NCBI RefSeq assembly: GCF_032854445.1
Contig: NC_088300.1
Coordinates: 76,439,966 to 76,503,965 of the forward strand
DNA from: Liolophura sinensis
Taxonomy: Eukaryota; Mollusca; Polyplacophora; Chitonida; Chitonidae
Length of the DNA stretch: 64,000 nucleotides
Direction: 5' to 3'
Numbering within the stretch: position 1 is the stretch's first letter; each line of letters opens with the position of its first letter. The position numbers were made by a program, and so were the translations under genes. Shown piece by piece: positions 11,704 through 23,790 of the stretch. Below the pieces are notes generated by a model. The model saw only the letters and a program-made list of their open reading frames with translations. It had not been told where the DNA came from and did no database searches.

Positions 11704-12390
11704 TAAGGATAAAAAATATTATCATTGCAAAAAACAATTTAGATTTAATAATATAATGATTTAGCTTTTAATTTTAGATTTAGCATTTAAGGTTGGATTC
11801 AGGCTACAATTCACCCTCACACAAGAGCAGGATAAATATATATTGAGAAATAAGTGAAAGTTAATGTCAAATCAGAAAAATTACATTCTATGTTAAAAAA
11901 ATGTCATCCTCTGTAATTTTAAACCGTTGAAGTATTAAAGATATTTATTAGTTAAAAATCAAAGAAAAAAGGAACTAAATTTGACATTTGTTCACCATGC
12001 ATACAAAAAGCTAAATTAGTTTGGAACAAACAACACCTCACAAGCCAACAAAGCCAAAACAAACCATATTTCCGGTAAAAAAGAAAGGCCGACAAACTAC
12101 TACTAGTACGATATACAATAGAACACGTCTAAAACTACTACCGGAACGATGTACAACAGAACAAACCTTAAAGTAGTACCTGTGCGATAGTAATACCCCA
12201 AACAACGTTCAACACAAAACACCAAAGAATTAAGACGGTGAGGGGTATATAAAATATGAAATTAAGATGGATTCATACAAAGAGAATCTGTAAGCAGTTT
12301 TTAATGTTGGAAGGAATGTTTTAGGCTAATAAATTAAACCAGTGTCCAAATAGTGTGGCATGTCAGTTTATAAAGTGTCCATAATCAAAA
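11704..12390. other. AT-rich intergenic DNA, nothing recognised
   Basis: No coding exon, RNA gene or mobile element could be supported on either strand. Confidence 0.5.
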
Positions 12391-12684
12391 TGTGTGTCTC
12401 ATTTGCGTTTGATTACATGCATGGCTCTTCTCCCGAAATGTGTATCTCAGTTGCGTTTGATTACATGCGTGGCTCTGTTCCCGAAATGTGTATGTTAGTT
12501 GCGTTTGATTACATGCGTGGCTCTTCTCCCGAAATGTGTATCTCAGTTGCGTTTGATTACATGCGTGGCTCTGTTCCCGAAATGTGTATCTTAGTTGCGT
12601 TTGATTACATGCGTGACTCTTCTCCCGAAATGTGTATCTCAGTTGTGTTTGATCACGTGCGTGGCTCTTCTCCCGAAATGTCTT
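12391..12684. repeat. 48-bp tandem repeat, about six copies
   Basis: Units contain gcgtttgattacatgcgtgg and cccgaaatgtgtatctc. The + strand is open through the array because 48 is divisible by three. I do not call it a gene. Confidence 0.9.
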
Positions 12685-12689
12685 TACAA

Positions 12690-13369
12690 GACTTTAAACA
12701 TCAGACATAGCGTCCATCTGCCACATTCAATACGCTTTGTCTTGCATTCATGTATGGAACGACAAATGTGAAAATTGGCTGTCTATAACAACAGTGTGAT
12801 TATGCCTGGAATGTGCCATATTCATGGAAGGAAATAACTTCAAATCCTCTTCTTTCAATACAGATGAAAGGTCGTCACGAAACAGGTATATCCATTATAC
12901 TGATTCTGTCGTCATACAGGAGTTTGCATAACATGTGGTGTCATGGTTATTAATTCAGACAAAATAGGTGGTCGGTTTTGCCTAATTACGTCCTCTCTCA
13001 CCTGGACAATCTTTTCTGCTCGATTGGACTCAGCGGTAACCGCGCATGCCCTTAGCAAGTCCTAATAGTCCCGGAATTAATGTTTTAATCTTGTAGCTCT
13101 CATCAGGCAATTTTCTTCTTCCACAATATCGCAGTAATAATAAGTATGGCAGTGTGGAATCACAGTAATATACTGTGATCGATAGGTAAAATCAGGTGGT
13201 GGGGTGATGGTCTGTGTCACTTAGACGGATAATTAAACTCTGGTGCGACTAGTAATATCAGGCGAAAAAATGAAAAGTACAATAGAGTAAGAAAGCGGTA
13301 AGAAAAAGCAGATGAAACGCCTGTCGTGCGACTCTATTTGACGGTAAAATAAGTTGAAACGACTAGATT
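12690..13369. other. Unassigned intergenic DNA
   Basis: No supported feature on either strand. Confidence 0.5.
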
Positions 13370-13625
13370 ATTACTCCAGTCCGCATGTAAAACCAAGGAA
13401 AACGACTAGGTTACTACTCTAGTCCACATATAAAATCAAGGGAAACGACTAGATTATTACTCTGGTCAACATATAAAATCAAGCTAAACGACTAGATTAT
13501 TACTCTGGTCCACATATAAAATCAAGGGAAACGACTAGATTATTACTCTGGTCCACATATAAAATCAAGGGAAACGACTAGATTATTACTCTGGTCCACA
13601 TATAAAATCAAGGGAAACGACTAGT
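13370..13625. repeat. 43-bp tandem repeat, about six copies
   Basis: Units contain aacgactagattattactct and ggtccacatataaaatcaag. Aligned base by base, the unit is a diverged relative of the 43-bp unit in the larger array just downstream. Confidence 0.9.
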
Positions 13626-13742
13626 GATAACTTTTGCCAAAAAGTAGGTAAAAGGGAAAGGACTTGAATAAGTAATTAGATTAAGAAGTCAAATTAGATG
13701 AAATAGTTAAAGTATGACTAAAGTCATATGTAAAACCGGATG

Positions 13743-15815
13743 GAACAAATTGAGCACAACTCCGATCGGCAAGTATAATCAGATGAAACAACTAGAGTAC
13801 AACTACAATCGGCAAGTAAAGTCAGATGAAACAACTTGAGTACAACTCCGATCGGCAAGTATAATCAGATGAAACAACTAGAGTACAACTCCGATCGGCA
13901 AGCAAAGCCAGATGAAACAACTTGAGTACAACTCCAATCGACAAGTAAAGTCAGAAGAAACAACTAGAGTACAACTCCAATCGGCAAGTAAAGTCAGAAG
14001 AACAACTAGAGTACAACTCTGATGGGCAAGTAAATTCAGATGAAACAACTTGAGCACAACTCCGATCGGCAAGTAAATTCAGATGAAACAACTTGAGCAC
14101 AACTCCGATGGGCAAGTAAATTCAGATGAAACAACTTGAGCACAACTCCGATCGGCAAGTAAAGTCAGATGAAACAACTAGAGTACAACTCCGATCGGCA
14201 AGTAAAGTCAGAAGAACAACTAGAGTACAACTCCAATCGGCAAGTAAAATCAGATGAAACAACTTGAGCACAACTCCGATCGGCAAGTAAAGTCAGAAGA
14301 ACAACTAGAGTACAACTCCAATCGGCAAGTAAAATCAGATGAAACAACTTGAGCACAACTCCAATCGGCAAGTAAAGTCAGATGAAACAACTAGAGTACA
14401 ACTCCAAACGGCAAGTATAATCAGGTGAAACAACTTGAGCACAACTCCGATCGGCAAGTATAATCAGATGAAACAACTTGAGCACAACTCCAATCGGCAA
14501 GTAAAGTCAGATGAAACAACTTGAGCACAACTCCGATCGGCAAGTATAATCAGATGAAACAACTTGAGCACAACTCCAATCGGCAAGTAAAGTCAGATGA
14601 AACAACTAGAGTACAACTCCGATCGGCAAGTAAAGTCAGAAGAACAACTAGAGTACAACTCCAATCGGCAAGTAAAGTCAGATGAAACAACTAGAGTACA
14701 ACTCCGATCGGCAAGTAAAGTCAGAAGAACAACTAGAGTACAACTCCAATCGGCAAGTAAAATCAGATGAAACAACTTGAGCACAACTCCGATTGGCAAG
14801 TAAAGTCAGATGAAACAACTTGAGCACAACTCCAATCGGCAAGTAAAGTCAGAAGAACAACTAGAGTACAACTCCAATCGGCAAGTAAAGTCAGAAGAGA
14901 CAACTAGAGCACAACTCCGATCGGCAAATATAATCAGATGAAACAACTTGAGCACAACTCCGTTCGGCAAGTAAAGTCAGATGAAACAACTAGAGTACAA
15001 CTCCGATCGGCAAGTAAAGTCAGATGAAACAACTTGAGCACAACTGCAATCGGCAAGTATAATCAGATGAAACAACTAGAGTACAACTCCGATCGGCAAG
15101 TAAATTCAGAAGAAACAACTAGAGAACAACTCCGATCGGCAAGTAAATTCAGATGAAACAACTTGAGCACAACTCCAATCGGCAAGTAAAGTCAGAAGAG
15201 ACAACTAGAGCACAACTCCGATCGGCAAATATAATCAGATGAAACAACTTGAGCACAACTCCGTTCGGCAAGTAAAGTCAGAAGAAACAACTAGACTACA
15301 ACTCCAATCGGCAATTAAATTTAGATGAAATAACTTGAGCACAACTCCAATCGGCAAGTAAAATCAGATGAAACAACTAGAGTACAACTCCGATCGGCAA
15401 GTATAATCAGATGAAACAACTTGAGCACAACTGCAATCGGCAAGTAAAGTCAGATGAAACAACTAGAGTACAACTCCGATTGGCAATTAAATTTAGATGA
15501 AACAACTTGAGCACAACTCCAATCGGCAAGTATAATCAGATGAAACAACTAGAGTACAACTCCAATCGGCAAGTAAATTCAGAAGAAACAACTAGAGCAC
15601 AACTCCAATCGGCAAGTAAAATCAGATGAAACAACTAGAGTACAACTCCGATCGGCAAGTAAATTCAGATGAAACAACTAGAGTACAACTCCGATCGGCA
15701 AGTAAAGTCAGATGAAACAACTAGAGTACAACTCCGATCGGCAAGTAAAGTCAGATAAAACAACTTGAGCACAACTCCGATCGGCAAGTAAAATCAGATA
15801 AAACAACTTGAGAAC
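13743..15815. repeat. 43-bp minisatellite, about 48 units
   Basis: Units of 42-44 bp contain acaactccgatcggcaagta and gtcagatgaaacaact. Two variants are mixed along the array, tagagtac and ttgagcac. The array ends about 80 bp before the first recognisable DIRS sequence. Confidence 0.95.
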
Positions 15816-15889
15816 CAACTCTGTCTGTCAATGTTTGAACTCTACTCTAGTCGGAAACACTGCATATGATATGATATAATCAAACTTAT

Positions 15890-18300
15890 TCTTTTCCATA
15901 TGGCCTTTACCTATCGGGGTCACAGTGCATGTCCCAAATTGCAGTCTGTTGACATGCAATGGGCCTATCATAGTTTACCTGTAGATGATGATGACAGGAA
16001 ATATCTCCGATTTAGATGGAAGGGTCAGCTGTGCCAATATACCTGTCTTCCGTTCGATCTCTCATCTCACTTATACTAAGACATGAAACCTGTGTTCATT
16101 TTTTTCCGTGCTAGGGGTATCTGGTGTGGATATTTTGTTGACGATTCGTTGATAATGCATCAGATTAAGGCGGTTTGTGCACAACAAACTAACACGGTGA
16201 TGAACACATTTCCGTCACTTGGGTTTAGATGTAGTTTGGACAAATCTGTCTCTAACACTGCAGATTCCCTATTTGGGATTTAATATTGATTCTCAGTTTT
16301 TCAAATTAACTGTCGGAAGAGAAATTAGTGAAAGTTTTGGAATACTCACGTCAGGTGTTAAGGGCATCTGTACTGATTATCAGAGAAGTTGCAAGCCTGG
16401 TATGGCTATACATTTCTTCCATGCCGGCCATCCGACTGGGGCCATTATACTACAGGTTCCTTGAGCATGACAAAATTCAGGCCATAAAGGCAAATCGCAG
16501 TTATGATACCAAGATGATAATTTCTGAACTTGGACGTCAGGATGTCAGGTGGCGGATTAATCATGGTTTTCAAAACAATGGCACCATTATCAGGCTGCCA
16601 CCAGTTAGCACTACAGTCTATGTTTAAATCCACAATTAATACAGGTAAACATATTCAGATTTGTTCTGACAGCATGACAGCCGTGAGTTACATTGATCAG
16701 CCAGGAGGCACCAACCTTGAACTCCACAAAGTGTCCATAAGCATTTATGAATTTGTTCATAGTCATGGCCTAATGATCAGTGCCAGGTTTATTCCTGGAG
16801 TTGAGAACAGTGAGGCAAATATTTTGTCCAGGGGGTTTAGCGACTTCATAGAGTGGATGTTAGATCCGGTGATATTTAGGAAAACTTGTCATACTTATTT
16901 TACCCCAGATATTGACCTTTTCATGCAAATCATCAGTTAGAGCAGTACGCATCCCGGGGTCCTGATCATACGTCTTGTATGGTAGATGTATTTAAATGTT
17001 CATAGTCCAACTTGCAACCAAACTGTTTTGCCCCTTTCAGGTTGCTGCCACAGGTTTTATTAAAGAGACGATCAGGTACAGAAGGCCATTTTGGTGGCGC
17101 CTCAATGGCCTACATAGCTATGGTTCCCTCAGCTGACAGGAATGCTGATGGATTTTCCCACACTGGTGCCATACAGTCAGGACTCCTTAATTATACCGGG
17201 CCCCGGAAAGCGTCACTCGATGGGGAAGAGACTGAGGCTAACCGCTTGTGTCGTATCTGGAAAAGGCTCAGAACATCGGGTGTTTCTGTCGAGGCTACAA
17301 TGTGCATTGCCAAGTCATGAAGAGAATCCACGAATCAACCATACCAGTATGCATGGAAGTCCTGGTGTTGTTGGCCTCGTAAACGGAATGTCAATCTCCT
17401 TTCGCCAAATTCAACAGAGGTTTTAAACCACTGGGCAGAAATGGCCAGTAAATATTCGTATAGCGTAGTTAATACGCATAGGTCATTGTTAATGCAGACG
17501 TTGAAATTTTTTCACTGTGACGTATCTGCAAATTTAGTTAAACGATTAATGAAAGGGGTTTATGAAGCTGCACCCTCAAGACCCAGGTATTCCACTACCT
17601 GGGATGTATCAATTGTGTTTTTCAGAAACTTTAGTTCCATTGGAAAGTTGAAGCATCGCTGAAGCATCTTACATTTAAGTTAGTAGCACTCATGACTTTA
17701 GTGACAACAGAAAGGGTGCAGACATTATAAGCTTTGACCCATTCTGGCATGAGGATGCCCAGGTGTGGACAAAAAATTATATTTTTTCTTTGTGCAATCC
17801 TTAAGACCACTCGACATGGTGGTGGCACAAGAAAAGTTGAGTTTATAAAGTATCATCACATTAGCTTATGTGTTGTTTCCACTTTGATACAGTATCTGAA
17901 ACGTACTGTGTTCGAAAGGAAGCCTAATCAGTTGTTACCATGTTTTCAAACAAGTAAACCTGTTTCTGGTAGTACCATATCCAGGTGGTTGTGTGAAATG
18001 TTGGCTTTAGTTGAAGGGCACTACCGTGCCCATTCTTACCGAGGGGCAGCCACTCCGGCTGCACATCGTAAAGGAATGTCAGTAAGAGACATTGTGAAAA
18101 GTGCGAACTGGTCGTCGGCAAGAATGTTCCACCAGTTTTATTTTAAACCTTTACAATATGAAAATGTATTTGCTAGACTTCTGCTGTCCTCAGGAAATTT
18201 GATACGTAACGGTGGAAATCCCTCTATGCTATACGTATGATATGTGTAAAGACTGTTCTTCTGTGTTAATAAATGAAATTAGTTGTATATTACATACATG
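15890..18300 (+). mobile_element. DIRS-type retrotransposon, decayed
   Basis: The pieces appear in DIRS order on one strand but in several frames. Reverse transcriptase occupies about 15,950-16,285, with YHSLPVDDDDRKYLRF, the CLPFDLSS block and the catalytic-type FVDD box near 16,130-16,160. An RNase H and connection segment lies at about 16,650-16,935 (ICSDSMTAVSYI, ARFIPGVENSEAN). Spacer sequence follows to about 17,430. A tyrosine recombinase occupies about 17,441-18,240, with TTWDVS, the HSYRGAAT box (His and Arg of the active site) and ANWSSARMFHQFYF (candidate nucleophile Tyr). At least four frame changes or stops make it inactive as it stands. The terminal repeats were not found, so both borders are approximate. 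The family is known for integrating through a recombinase rather than a DDE integrase. Confidence 0.85.
17734..18240 (+). pseudogene. DIRS tyrosine recombinase, C-terminal part
   Basis: This is the largest intact piece of the DIRS element, 168 codons. It keeps the catalytic HxxR box (HSYRGAAT) and the downstream tyrosine in FHQFYF. The N-terminal part of the domain, containing PRYSTTWDVS, is separated by a frame change near 17,660. It belongs to a decayed copy and probably has no present function. Confidence 0.8.
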
Positions 18301-18369
18301 TATATGAATCTGTTGTCAGTTCTTTAAAGATGCACTATGACCTCGATAGGTCAAGGCCAAATGGAAAAG

Positions 18370-18795
18370 AATTTCCCCTCTCATCCAAGCATCTTGGAGG
18401 TTAAGGAAGAGCCTTCAGCTCTTTCGCGCCAAAACTGACCCATAAGTGAGCTTGACGTCACGCACGAGAGCAGCTCCTTCAGCTTCATTTCGCACCAAAA
18501 CTGACCAATGGGTGAGCTCCATTTCGCGCCAAAACTGATGTCAAGCACGAGAGCAGCTCTGTTTTCCCGCTAGGTTGTTTCGCTGCGTCGTACAATGAGC
18601 GAGGAGGATGAGGGAGTCGCGCTCGAGAAGGGGAGCAAAATAACATTGTATAGTATAACATTGTGTAGTGTAGCATTGCATAGTATAACATTGTAACAAT
18701 TGAGAATGTTGCAAACATGTCTCACTGAGGCGGTGTTTGAGGCGGTGCAGGTGTGTAGCTGAGTCCGCGCTCCTGCATGCGCTTGACGTCACACG
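18370..18795 (+). repeat. Left terminal inverted repeat (two blocks)
   Basis: The outer block 18370-18402 (aatttcccctctcatccaag, then ggaggt) and inner block 18702-18795 (gagaatgttgcaaa through tgacgtcacacg) match the reverse complement of the right end in the same order. About 290 bp between the blocks have no counterpart in the right repeat, so the left copy carries an extra segment. Confidence 0.85.
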
Positions 18796-18820
18796 TTTCA
18801 TGTCAGGGAACGCTTATATA
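18422..18820 (+). promoter_or_regulatory. E2F-like and CRE-like cluster with TATA box, polymerase side
   Basis: Three E2F-like sites are seen: TTTCGCGCCAAAA at 18422-18434, TTTCGCACCAAAA at 18488-18500 and TTTCGCGCCAAAA at 18522-18534. Two TGACGTCA CRE palindromes lie at 18453-18460 and 18784-18791, and a TATATAAC TATA box is near 18,813. E2F plus CRE is the site combination known from adenovirus early promoters. The role here is inferred. Confidence 0.5.
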
Positions 18821-19249
18821 ACGCTTATAGAAGGGGAACAGCCTTTGGCGATGTATGGCTCATCTAAGCCCACCTGTTTAAACGGATTGATGTAAAATTG
18901 AATAAAATAATAATTATTGGACATCATAGATGGCTCTGTATGGCTAATCTAAGCCCACTTGCCATCATACTCGCTAGGTCATCGCCCGCCGCTATTCGCT
19001 TCCGCACATACATGAAAAGGTCTGACTACCAATTCGACACGCTTCTGTGTTACAGAGGCTCGCTTTTCCCACCAACACCACCATCGCATACAAAGCCAGC
19101 TCGAGTGCAGCAAGTCTAGAGACGGTGGAGTCGATCAAGGAAAAGATCTCGGCGAGCCAGTTCCAACCCGACCCACCCCGACCCAACCCCTCGACGTTCT
19201 CCTGCCTAGCAGTTAGAGTGATCTACGGGAACTGTATCGGCAGCATTGG

Positions 19250-21146
19250 TGCTCAATTCGGAGCCACTTTCACCGCGACAAGCCAGTCCAAGATCTCTAC
19301 AATTACTGCCTCAGCGATCTCGGAGCCATCGATGCATATCTGAACGCAATTTATGAATACAAGTCAGTTACAGCTTTGCGTATATCTTGCGCCACAAGGA
19401 AACAGAACAGTTAAGGTATTATTACTCCAGCAGCAACAATACCCGGGTACTCGATGCGCCGTGCCGTAAGCTCTGTCAGCCGATCGTTGAGTTCGATGTT
19501 AACGCATTGTACTTGGCCTTCCTTGCCTAACCCATGCCGGTAGGTCACTACATCCGATGGTGACGTGACGGAGAGAAGTTCGTTCCCTCCGGTACCGCTA
19601 CGCGTCTGGCTGAGAAATGGCTGGACTGGCAATCGCACCAGCTGGGGGTACTCTTCCGCCACCGGCCGAACCACTCAGAAAAACGAGTGGATGATCGGCA
19701 ACTCCCAGTAGACGGGTTTGCCCACATCGATGGACGTCCAACCGTCTTCCACTTCCACTGTTGCTATTACCACTACCACTGCTGTCAGCTGAATCACTCA
19801 CGCAAAGGTGAACTGCGCTACAACGACCGGCGAGGGTGACACCTCAAGACTTGCACCGGGAAGTGGACACGAACGAAGCGTACATCCAGTCCCAGAGGTA
19901 TGAGCTGGGAGTGCGAGTTTCTTCGCCTGTGGGAAACGAACCCGGCCTTGCGTGCCTTCCTGCAACAGTACGGTTTACCTTCGTCACAGCGAAAGCCCAA
20001 GACGCAGGCTCAGATGTGGAGGGTGTCGCTCATAGCCAGTTGTTTGGCTTCGTCGAATGCGACATCCACGTGCCGGACCATCTCAAAGCGGACTTTGCGG
20101 AATGTTCACCCATATTTAAAAACTTGGAGCCGGGAGAACATAGGCCCCACCATGGCGGAGTTAGCGGAGGTAAATGAGATCATGCCCGGTTCCAGACGAA
20201 TGCTGATTGGGATACGTTCGGCAGGGAAATTCTGCTGGCCACCCCCTTACTCCAATTGTATCTCGCTCACGGGTTGGTAGTGACCCGCTTCTAGCAAGTG
20301 ATGGAGTTCATGCCCGAGCGAGCCTTCAAATCATTCGCGGACACAGTCACCCAAGAACGGCGAGAGGGGGACATCGACCCTGCAAAGGCTCTTATCGGGG
20401 AAAAGTTGTTGGGAAATTCCGGCCATGGCAAAACCGTTACAAACCAAGACCAGCATGTGGATGTGAACATCTGTGACTTGACGAAGACGCGCAAGTTAGT
20501 GGAGAGTGTACGGTACTCGTTACAATCTCCCCTTGCAAACAGTATGTCAGTATGTAGTACCAGTATGCCAAACTCCTTATGTTGAAGTTTTACTATGATT
20601 TCATGACTGTTTTTTTTTTAACAAGGCGGACTGGCAGTACTACGAGATGGACACGGACTCCGCGCACATGGCCTGGTCCGACCCGGACTGGGAATCCTTG
20701 TTTAAACCTGAGCTGCGTGCGGTATACGAGGCGGGGCGGGACAAATGGTTGCCTAGACCCAACTACTACGACTTTGATAAACGTACGCCGGGGCTCGAGT
20801 GAACTGGTGACGCTATCGTCAGTTTGTGTTCGAAGAATACTATTGCTACGGCGGGGAATCGAATAGTAAAGAGAAGTTCTCCTGCAATGGCGTTATCGCT
20901 CGGGGCGTGAATAAGGACGTCTACCTCTCTGTGTTGCGCAACCACGAAAGTGCGAGTGGTGTGAACCGCGGCATGTGGATGCTGGGGAATAATATGTACC
21001 CATACACGCAGACGAAAGACGCTTGTACTCATTTCTATGCAAAGCGCAAAGTACTGCCGGACGGTGTGAGCACGACCTACTTAGATATTTTACCGGACTA
21101 TCCACGACGGTTATATTCCATGCCCCTTCTAATGTGTTACCCTTGA
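19250..21146 (+). pseudogene. Protein-primed DNA polymerase B, Polinton type, broken
   Basis: The gene would replicate the element by protein-primed DNA synthesis. Family blocks appear in order: DLYNYCLSDLGAIDAY (about 19,290), the polymerase box FDVNALYL (19,492), VDGFAH (about 19,705), FGFVECDIHVP (20,042-20,075), the nucleotide-binding box KLLGNSGHGKT (20,403-20,435, with His where Tyr is usual), the catalytic YEMDTDSAHMA (20,641-20,673), and NNMYPYTQTKD to KRKVLPDGVSTTYLDI (to about 21,095). Stops interrupt it at 19,411, 19,528 and 20,293, and there are several frame changes. At 1.9 kb it is well short of the usual 3 kb or more. The exonuclease end is hard to see. A TATA box lies about 430 bp upstream. 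Confidence 0.85.
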
Positions 21147-21149
21147 AGG

Positions 21150-21222
21150 TTAAAATAAATAAATAAAATAAAGTCAAAACACCACTGTATGCGACTGTCG
21201 TTTCCTCTTTATTCATTTTTTA
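21150..21222. terminator. Facing poly(A) signals between the two gene sets
   Basis: Overlapping AATAAA words (aaaataaataaataaaataa) lie on the + strand after polymerase B. TTTATT near 21,208 gives AATAAA on the - strand for the protease/capsid side. This is the layout expected where two transcription units converge. Confidence 0.6.
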
Positions 21223-21299
21223 TTTCATAACATGTCGAACAGAAAAATAAACATGGAAAGAACGTTATTTTACAGCCCACTGGCTGGTGGAGTGATAAA

Positions 21300-21800
21300 A
21301 AACGGGGGCTGGACCCCTTACTGGCGGTCCACCCTATCGGACACCATTAAGTCGTTATCGTATGTCGTGCACGACGTTTCTAACGTATGTACAATAACGT
21401 CCATGGGACGATCTCGAGCCCGCTGTGTTAAGTAATACACGCAACATTGTCTACACATGGCCTTGTCCAGACTCTGCAGCCGCCGATCATTCTACGTCCA
21501 GTTGTGTATCCTCCGGTTGAGCCAAGCGGTGATATTGGTGTGGAAGGGTGTGGGTCCGTACGAATCAAAGGATTCTCCCCGGAGACGGGGCGGGTCTGGG
21601 CACACGTGTATGAAGACGGCTACCCAATGTTGTCCCCGGGTGGAGGCACGTGTGTTCATGACGCAGGCCCAGGGTGTGTTGGTCACTTGGTGAGGGAGGT
21701 GGTCCCGAGTGTAGGCATCCCCCAGCAGGGCGCGAGTAAACACGTCCGCCTGTAGCACATGTCGCAATTGCACCGTGTCCATGTTTTTTGTTTTTTTCAT
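21300..21800 (-). pseudogene. Adenovirus-type cysteine protease (adenain-like), broken
   Basis: In adenoviruses this family matures capsid proteins. The visible blocks are VMNTRAS, the catalytic-His box GQHWVAVFI (21,630-21,604), and FDSYGPTPF (about 21,570), which supplies the acidic residue position. After a stop near 21,492 comes the catalytic-Cys region MCRQCCVYYL (21,458-21,429) and then RPMDVIV. The glycine usual after the first cysteine is Arg. It lies downstream of the capsid gene and nearest the convergence point. One stop plus a frame change near the end make it inactive. Confidence 0.75.
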
Positions 21801-21932
21801 CTGGCGAAGTCACAGAGCACTTTTCGGCTTTTGTCTTTTTTCTATGATATTGTTGAATTCGACGTAGCACACCACGTTAATGGTTTCCGGCAAACCGCAT
21901 CTCCAGGCGCAAATCACCTTTCTGCACCAGGT

Positions 21933-22868
21933 TCAGTTTTGATAGTCGTGGCGGTTGGGGGTCAGATCGAAACAAAACAGCCTGTTGCCTTTGGCGAACG
22001 CGGTGCGAAGGATGGAGTTCCCCTCGACGTGAAACACTTTCCCCATGTTGATGAAGAGGTTCATGTACGTTCTGACGAAGTTCCCTGTCTTAAAGTACCT
22101 TAAAATTCCGGCACTTGGCAGGAATTCGACGTCCGCCGACATGTTTGGCGACGTAGTTTGTGTGCAAGTGCTGGAAATGGAATGGGTTTTTAGCATAGCT
22201 GCTCTCAAAAGCCGTGTCGCTCACACATCCCACCACTAAATGTGTCGGTAAACTGCCCAGAAATAGGTATTGCTCGTTGATGAGGGTGTGGCCTTTGGGC
22301 GCGGAGAAATACTTGGTCAGCACACGGCGGATAGGGCACTCGGCAGCGGCTTCGGCCAACGCTTTCAAATGCTCCAGTTGAACACCGCTGGGGATTATGA
22401 CTTGGCACACAAAGATCAACACCTCCTCCAAGCGAGTCTTGTAGTCGGGGCCTTCTTCACTGGATATCAAGGCAAACGCGTCCTTGGACGGGATGAGTCA
22501 GATGAGGACGCTCATCTTGTTCAGCAGGTGATGCCGTTGCAGGAACATGTCGCAATGCAGGCCTCCCAGCATGTCAACCGACCGACTTTGGGCCGTGAGC
22601 TGTAGCCGTTTGTCAGACCCCACGTTGGTTTCATCCGTCCTGTCAAACATCTCTGGATTTCTGTGTACCACAAGGCGGAAGAGAGCTGGGTGTTCTTGTC
22701 CGCTGCGTCGTAAGACAACAACATCTCCAAGTAGGCACGGTACGGGTACATGTTGGTGTAAGCTGTGACGAGTTTGTCGTTCAGGGAGACGTCGACCTGT
22801 GGGGCGAGGACGAGTGGGAGCGGCGCGTCTTCTTGGTCTTGCGTGAAGGTGACGGGTGGGAGCGGTAC
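21933..22868 (-). pseudogene. Major capsid protein (double jelly-roll, hexon-like), broken
   Basis: This would form the shell of the virus-like particle that Polintons are thought to encode. Conserved blocks appear in order over three frames: VDVSLNDKLV then YPYRAYLEMLLSY (22,748-22,710), CPIRRV (about 22,335), SLPTHLVVGCV (about 22,255), NPFHFQHLH (about 22,188), and FINMGKVFHVEGN to LFCFDLTP (about 22,050-21,955). These match the capsid family that includes Polinton-like proteins of nematodes and cnidarians. At about 310 codons it is shorter than the usual 400-450. Frame changes near 22,500 and 22,150 break it. Confidence 0.8.
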
Positions 22869-22869
22869 G

Positions 22870-23200
22870 TTAGACCTTCCGTTTTATAGTCGTCCCTCCC
22901 ACCCCTTTCAGCTTGCCAAGCATACTGCGCTGGGCGTAGCGACTGGCTTTAACCACAAGCTGTCGTTTCAAGGCCTGGCTCACCGGCACTCCCTCGTCCC
23001 ACACGTCGTCCATGACGAGTTTGAGCCTGGCACATAACGCAGTTTTACCCAACGCTTTCACAGCCTTGCCAAGGGCTGTGCCATTTTGCCGAGCAAGCCA
23101 TGGCCGCGCTGTACAACGGCACCCCGAAACACAGGTAACCCACCTCCGCCGGCTTGCTAGATATAATGGTTGATGAAGGATCGGCACATGGCTGGGTCGT
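22870..23200 (-). pseudogene. pX/pVI-like minor virion protein, broken
   Basis: The Gly-rich start QAGGGGLPVFRGA and VQRGHG (about 23,165-23,095) are typical of the small basic core or membrane-active protein found between penton and capsid genes in adintoviruses. A second frame continues with KAVKALGKTALCARLK, VMDDVWDEGVPVSQALKR and a basic end. A stop precedes the QAGGGG block. Assignment rests on the short motif and the gene order. Confidence 0.55.
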
Positions 23201-23254
23201 CTACGGCGTTCTTTGCAAAGATAATGCACGCCGCTGTCGAAAGTGAAGTGTCAG

Positions 23255-23790
23255 CACCACTTGACCGCGTTCAAATGCGATGGGTTGCCCCTTGTTATCC
23301 CTAATATCAATTTCCACCGTCAAGAAATGCTTGCACCGCACGGTGATGTATTCCACGTGTTGGAAGGTCTTGAAGATGTGTTACTTTCCGTACTTCCCTT
23401 TCGTGGTGACCAGCTCCAACAGCGGCGCCAGCTTCTGTCCCACCACACGCGGTTCGACAATGTCAGTGTATATGTACAGCGTGCGTGTGGTGGCATGTAA
23501 TTCCTCGGCACAGATATGCGGCAAATCCGCCGGTCCCAAGAGCCAATCGTGCGGTAAATCCATGAACTGCTTCAAACGCCGGCTGAAACCGAGCCCCAGT
23601 TGTTTCTGAGATCGCATACTGTATTTCGGCTACACATCATTGAAACTGAACGACAAATCACCGGCGTGAGTCTTGAGTAAAGGCATGTGTGTGGGCGTCA
23701 GCAGGTCTGTCAGGCCTTTGGTGAGGTCTTTGGGTAAAGGGTAATAGTCTGCTGGCAATATTAACGTATGCTTAGCGGGTAAATCTCATG
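23255..23790 (-). pseudogene. Penton-like minor capsid protein, broken
   Basis: The blocks YYPLPKDLTKGLTDLL (about 23,745), FSRRLKQFM, and YTDIVEPRVVGQKLAPLL (about 23,460-23,410), followed by a shifted LPTRGIHH segment, match the Polinton/adintovirus penton-like family. A stop at about 23,630 and a frame change near 23,383 break it. It lies between the ATPase and the pX-like gene, the usual position. Confidence 0.65.

Noticed and set aside
12360-12710. 116-codon open frame
   Set aside because: It coincides with a 48-bp tandem repeat, whose length keeps any open frame open.
13743-15815. Regular repeats considered as a CRISPR array
   Set aside because: There are no unique spacers between conserved repeats, the whole 43-bp unit is repeated, and the context is animal DNA.
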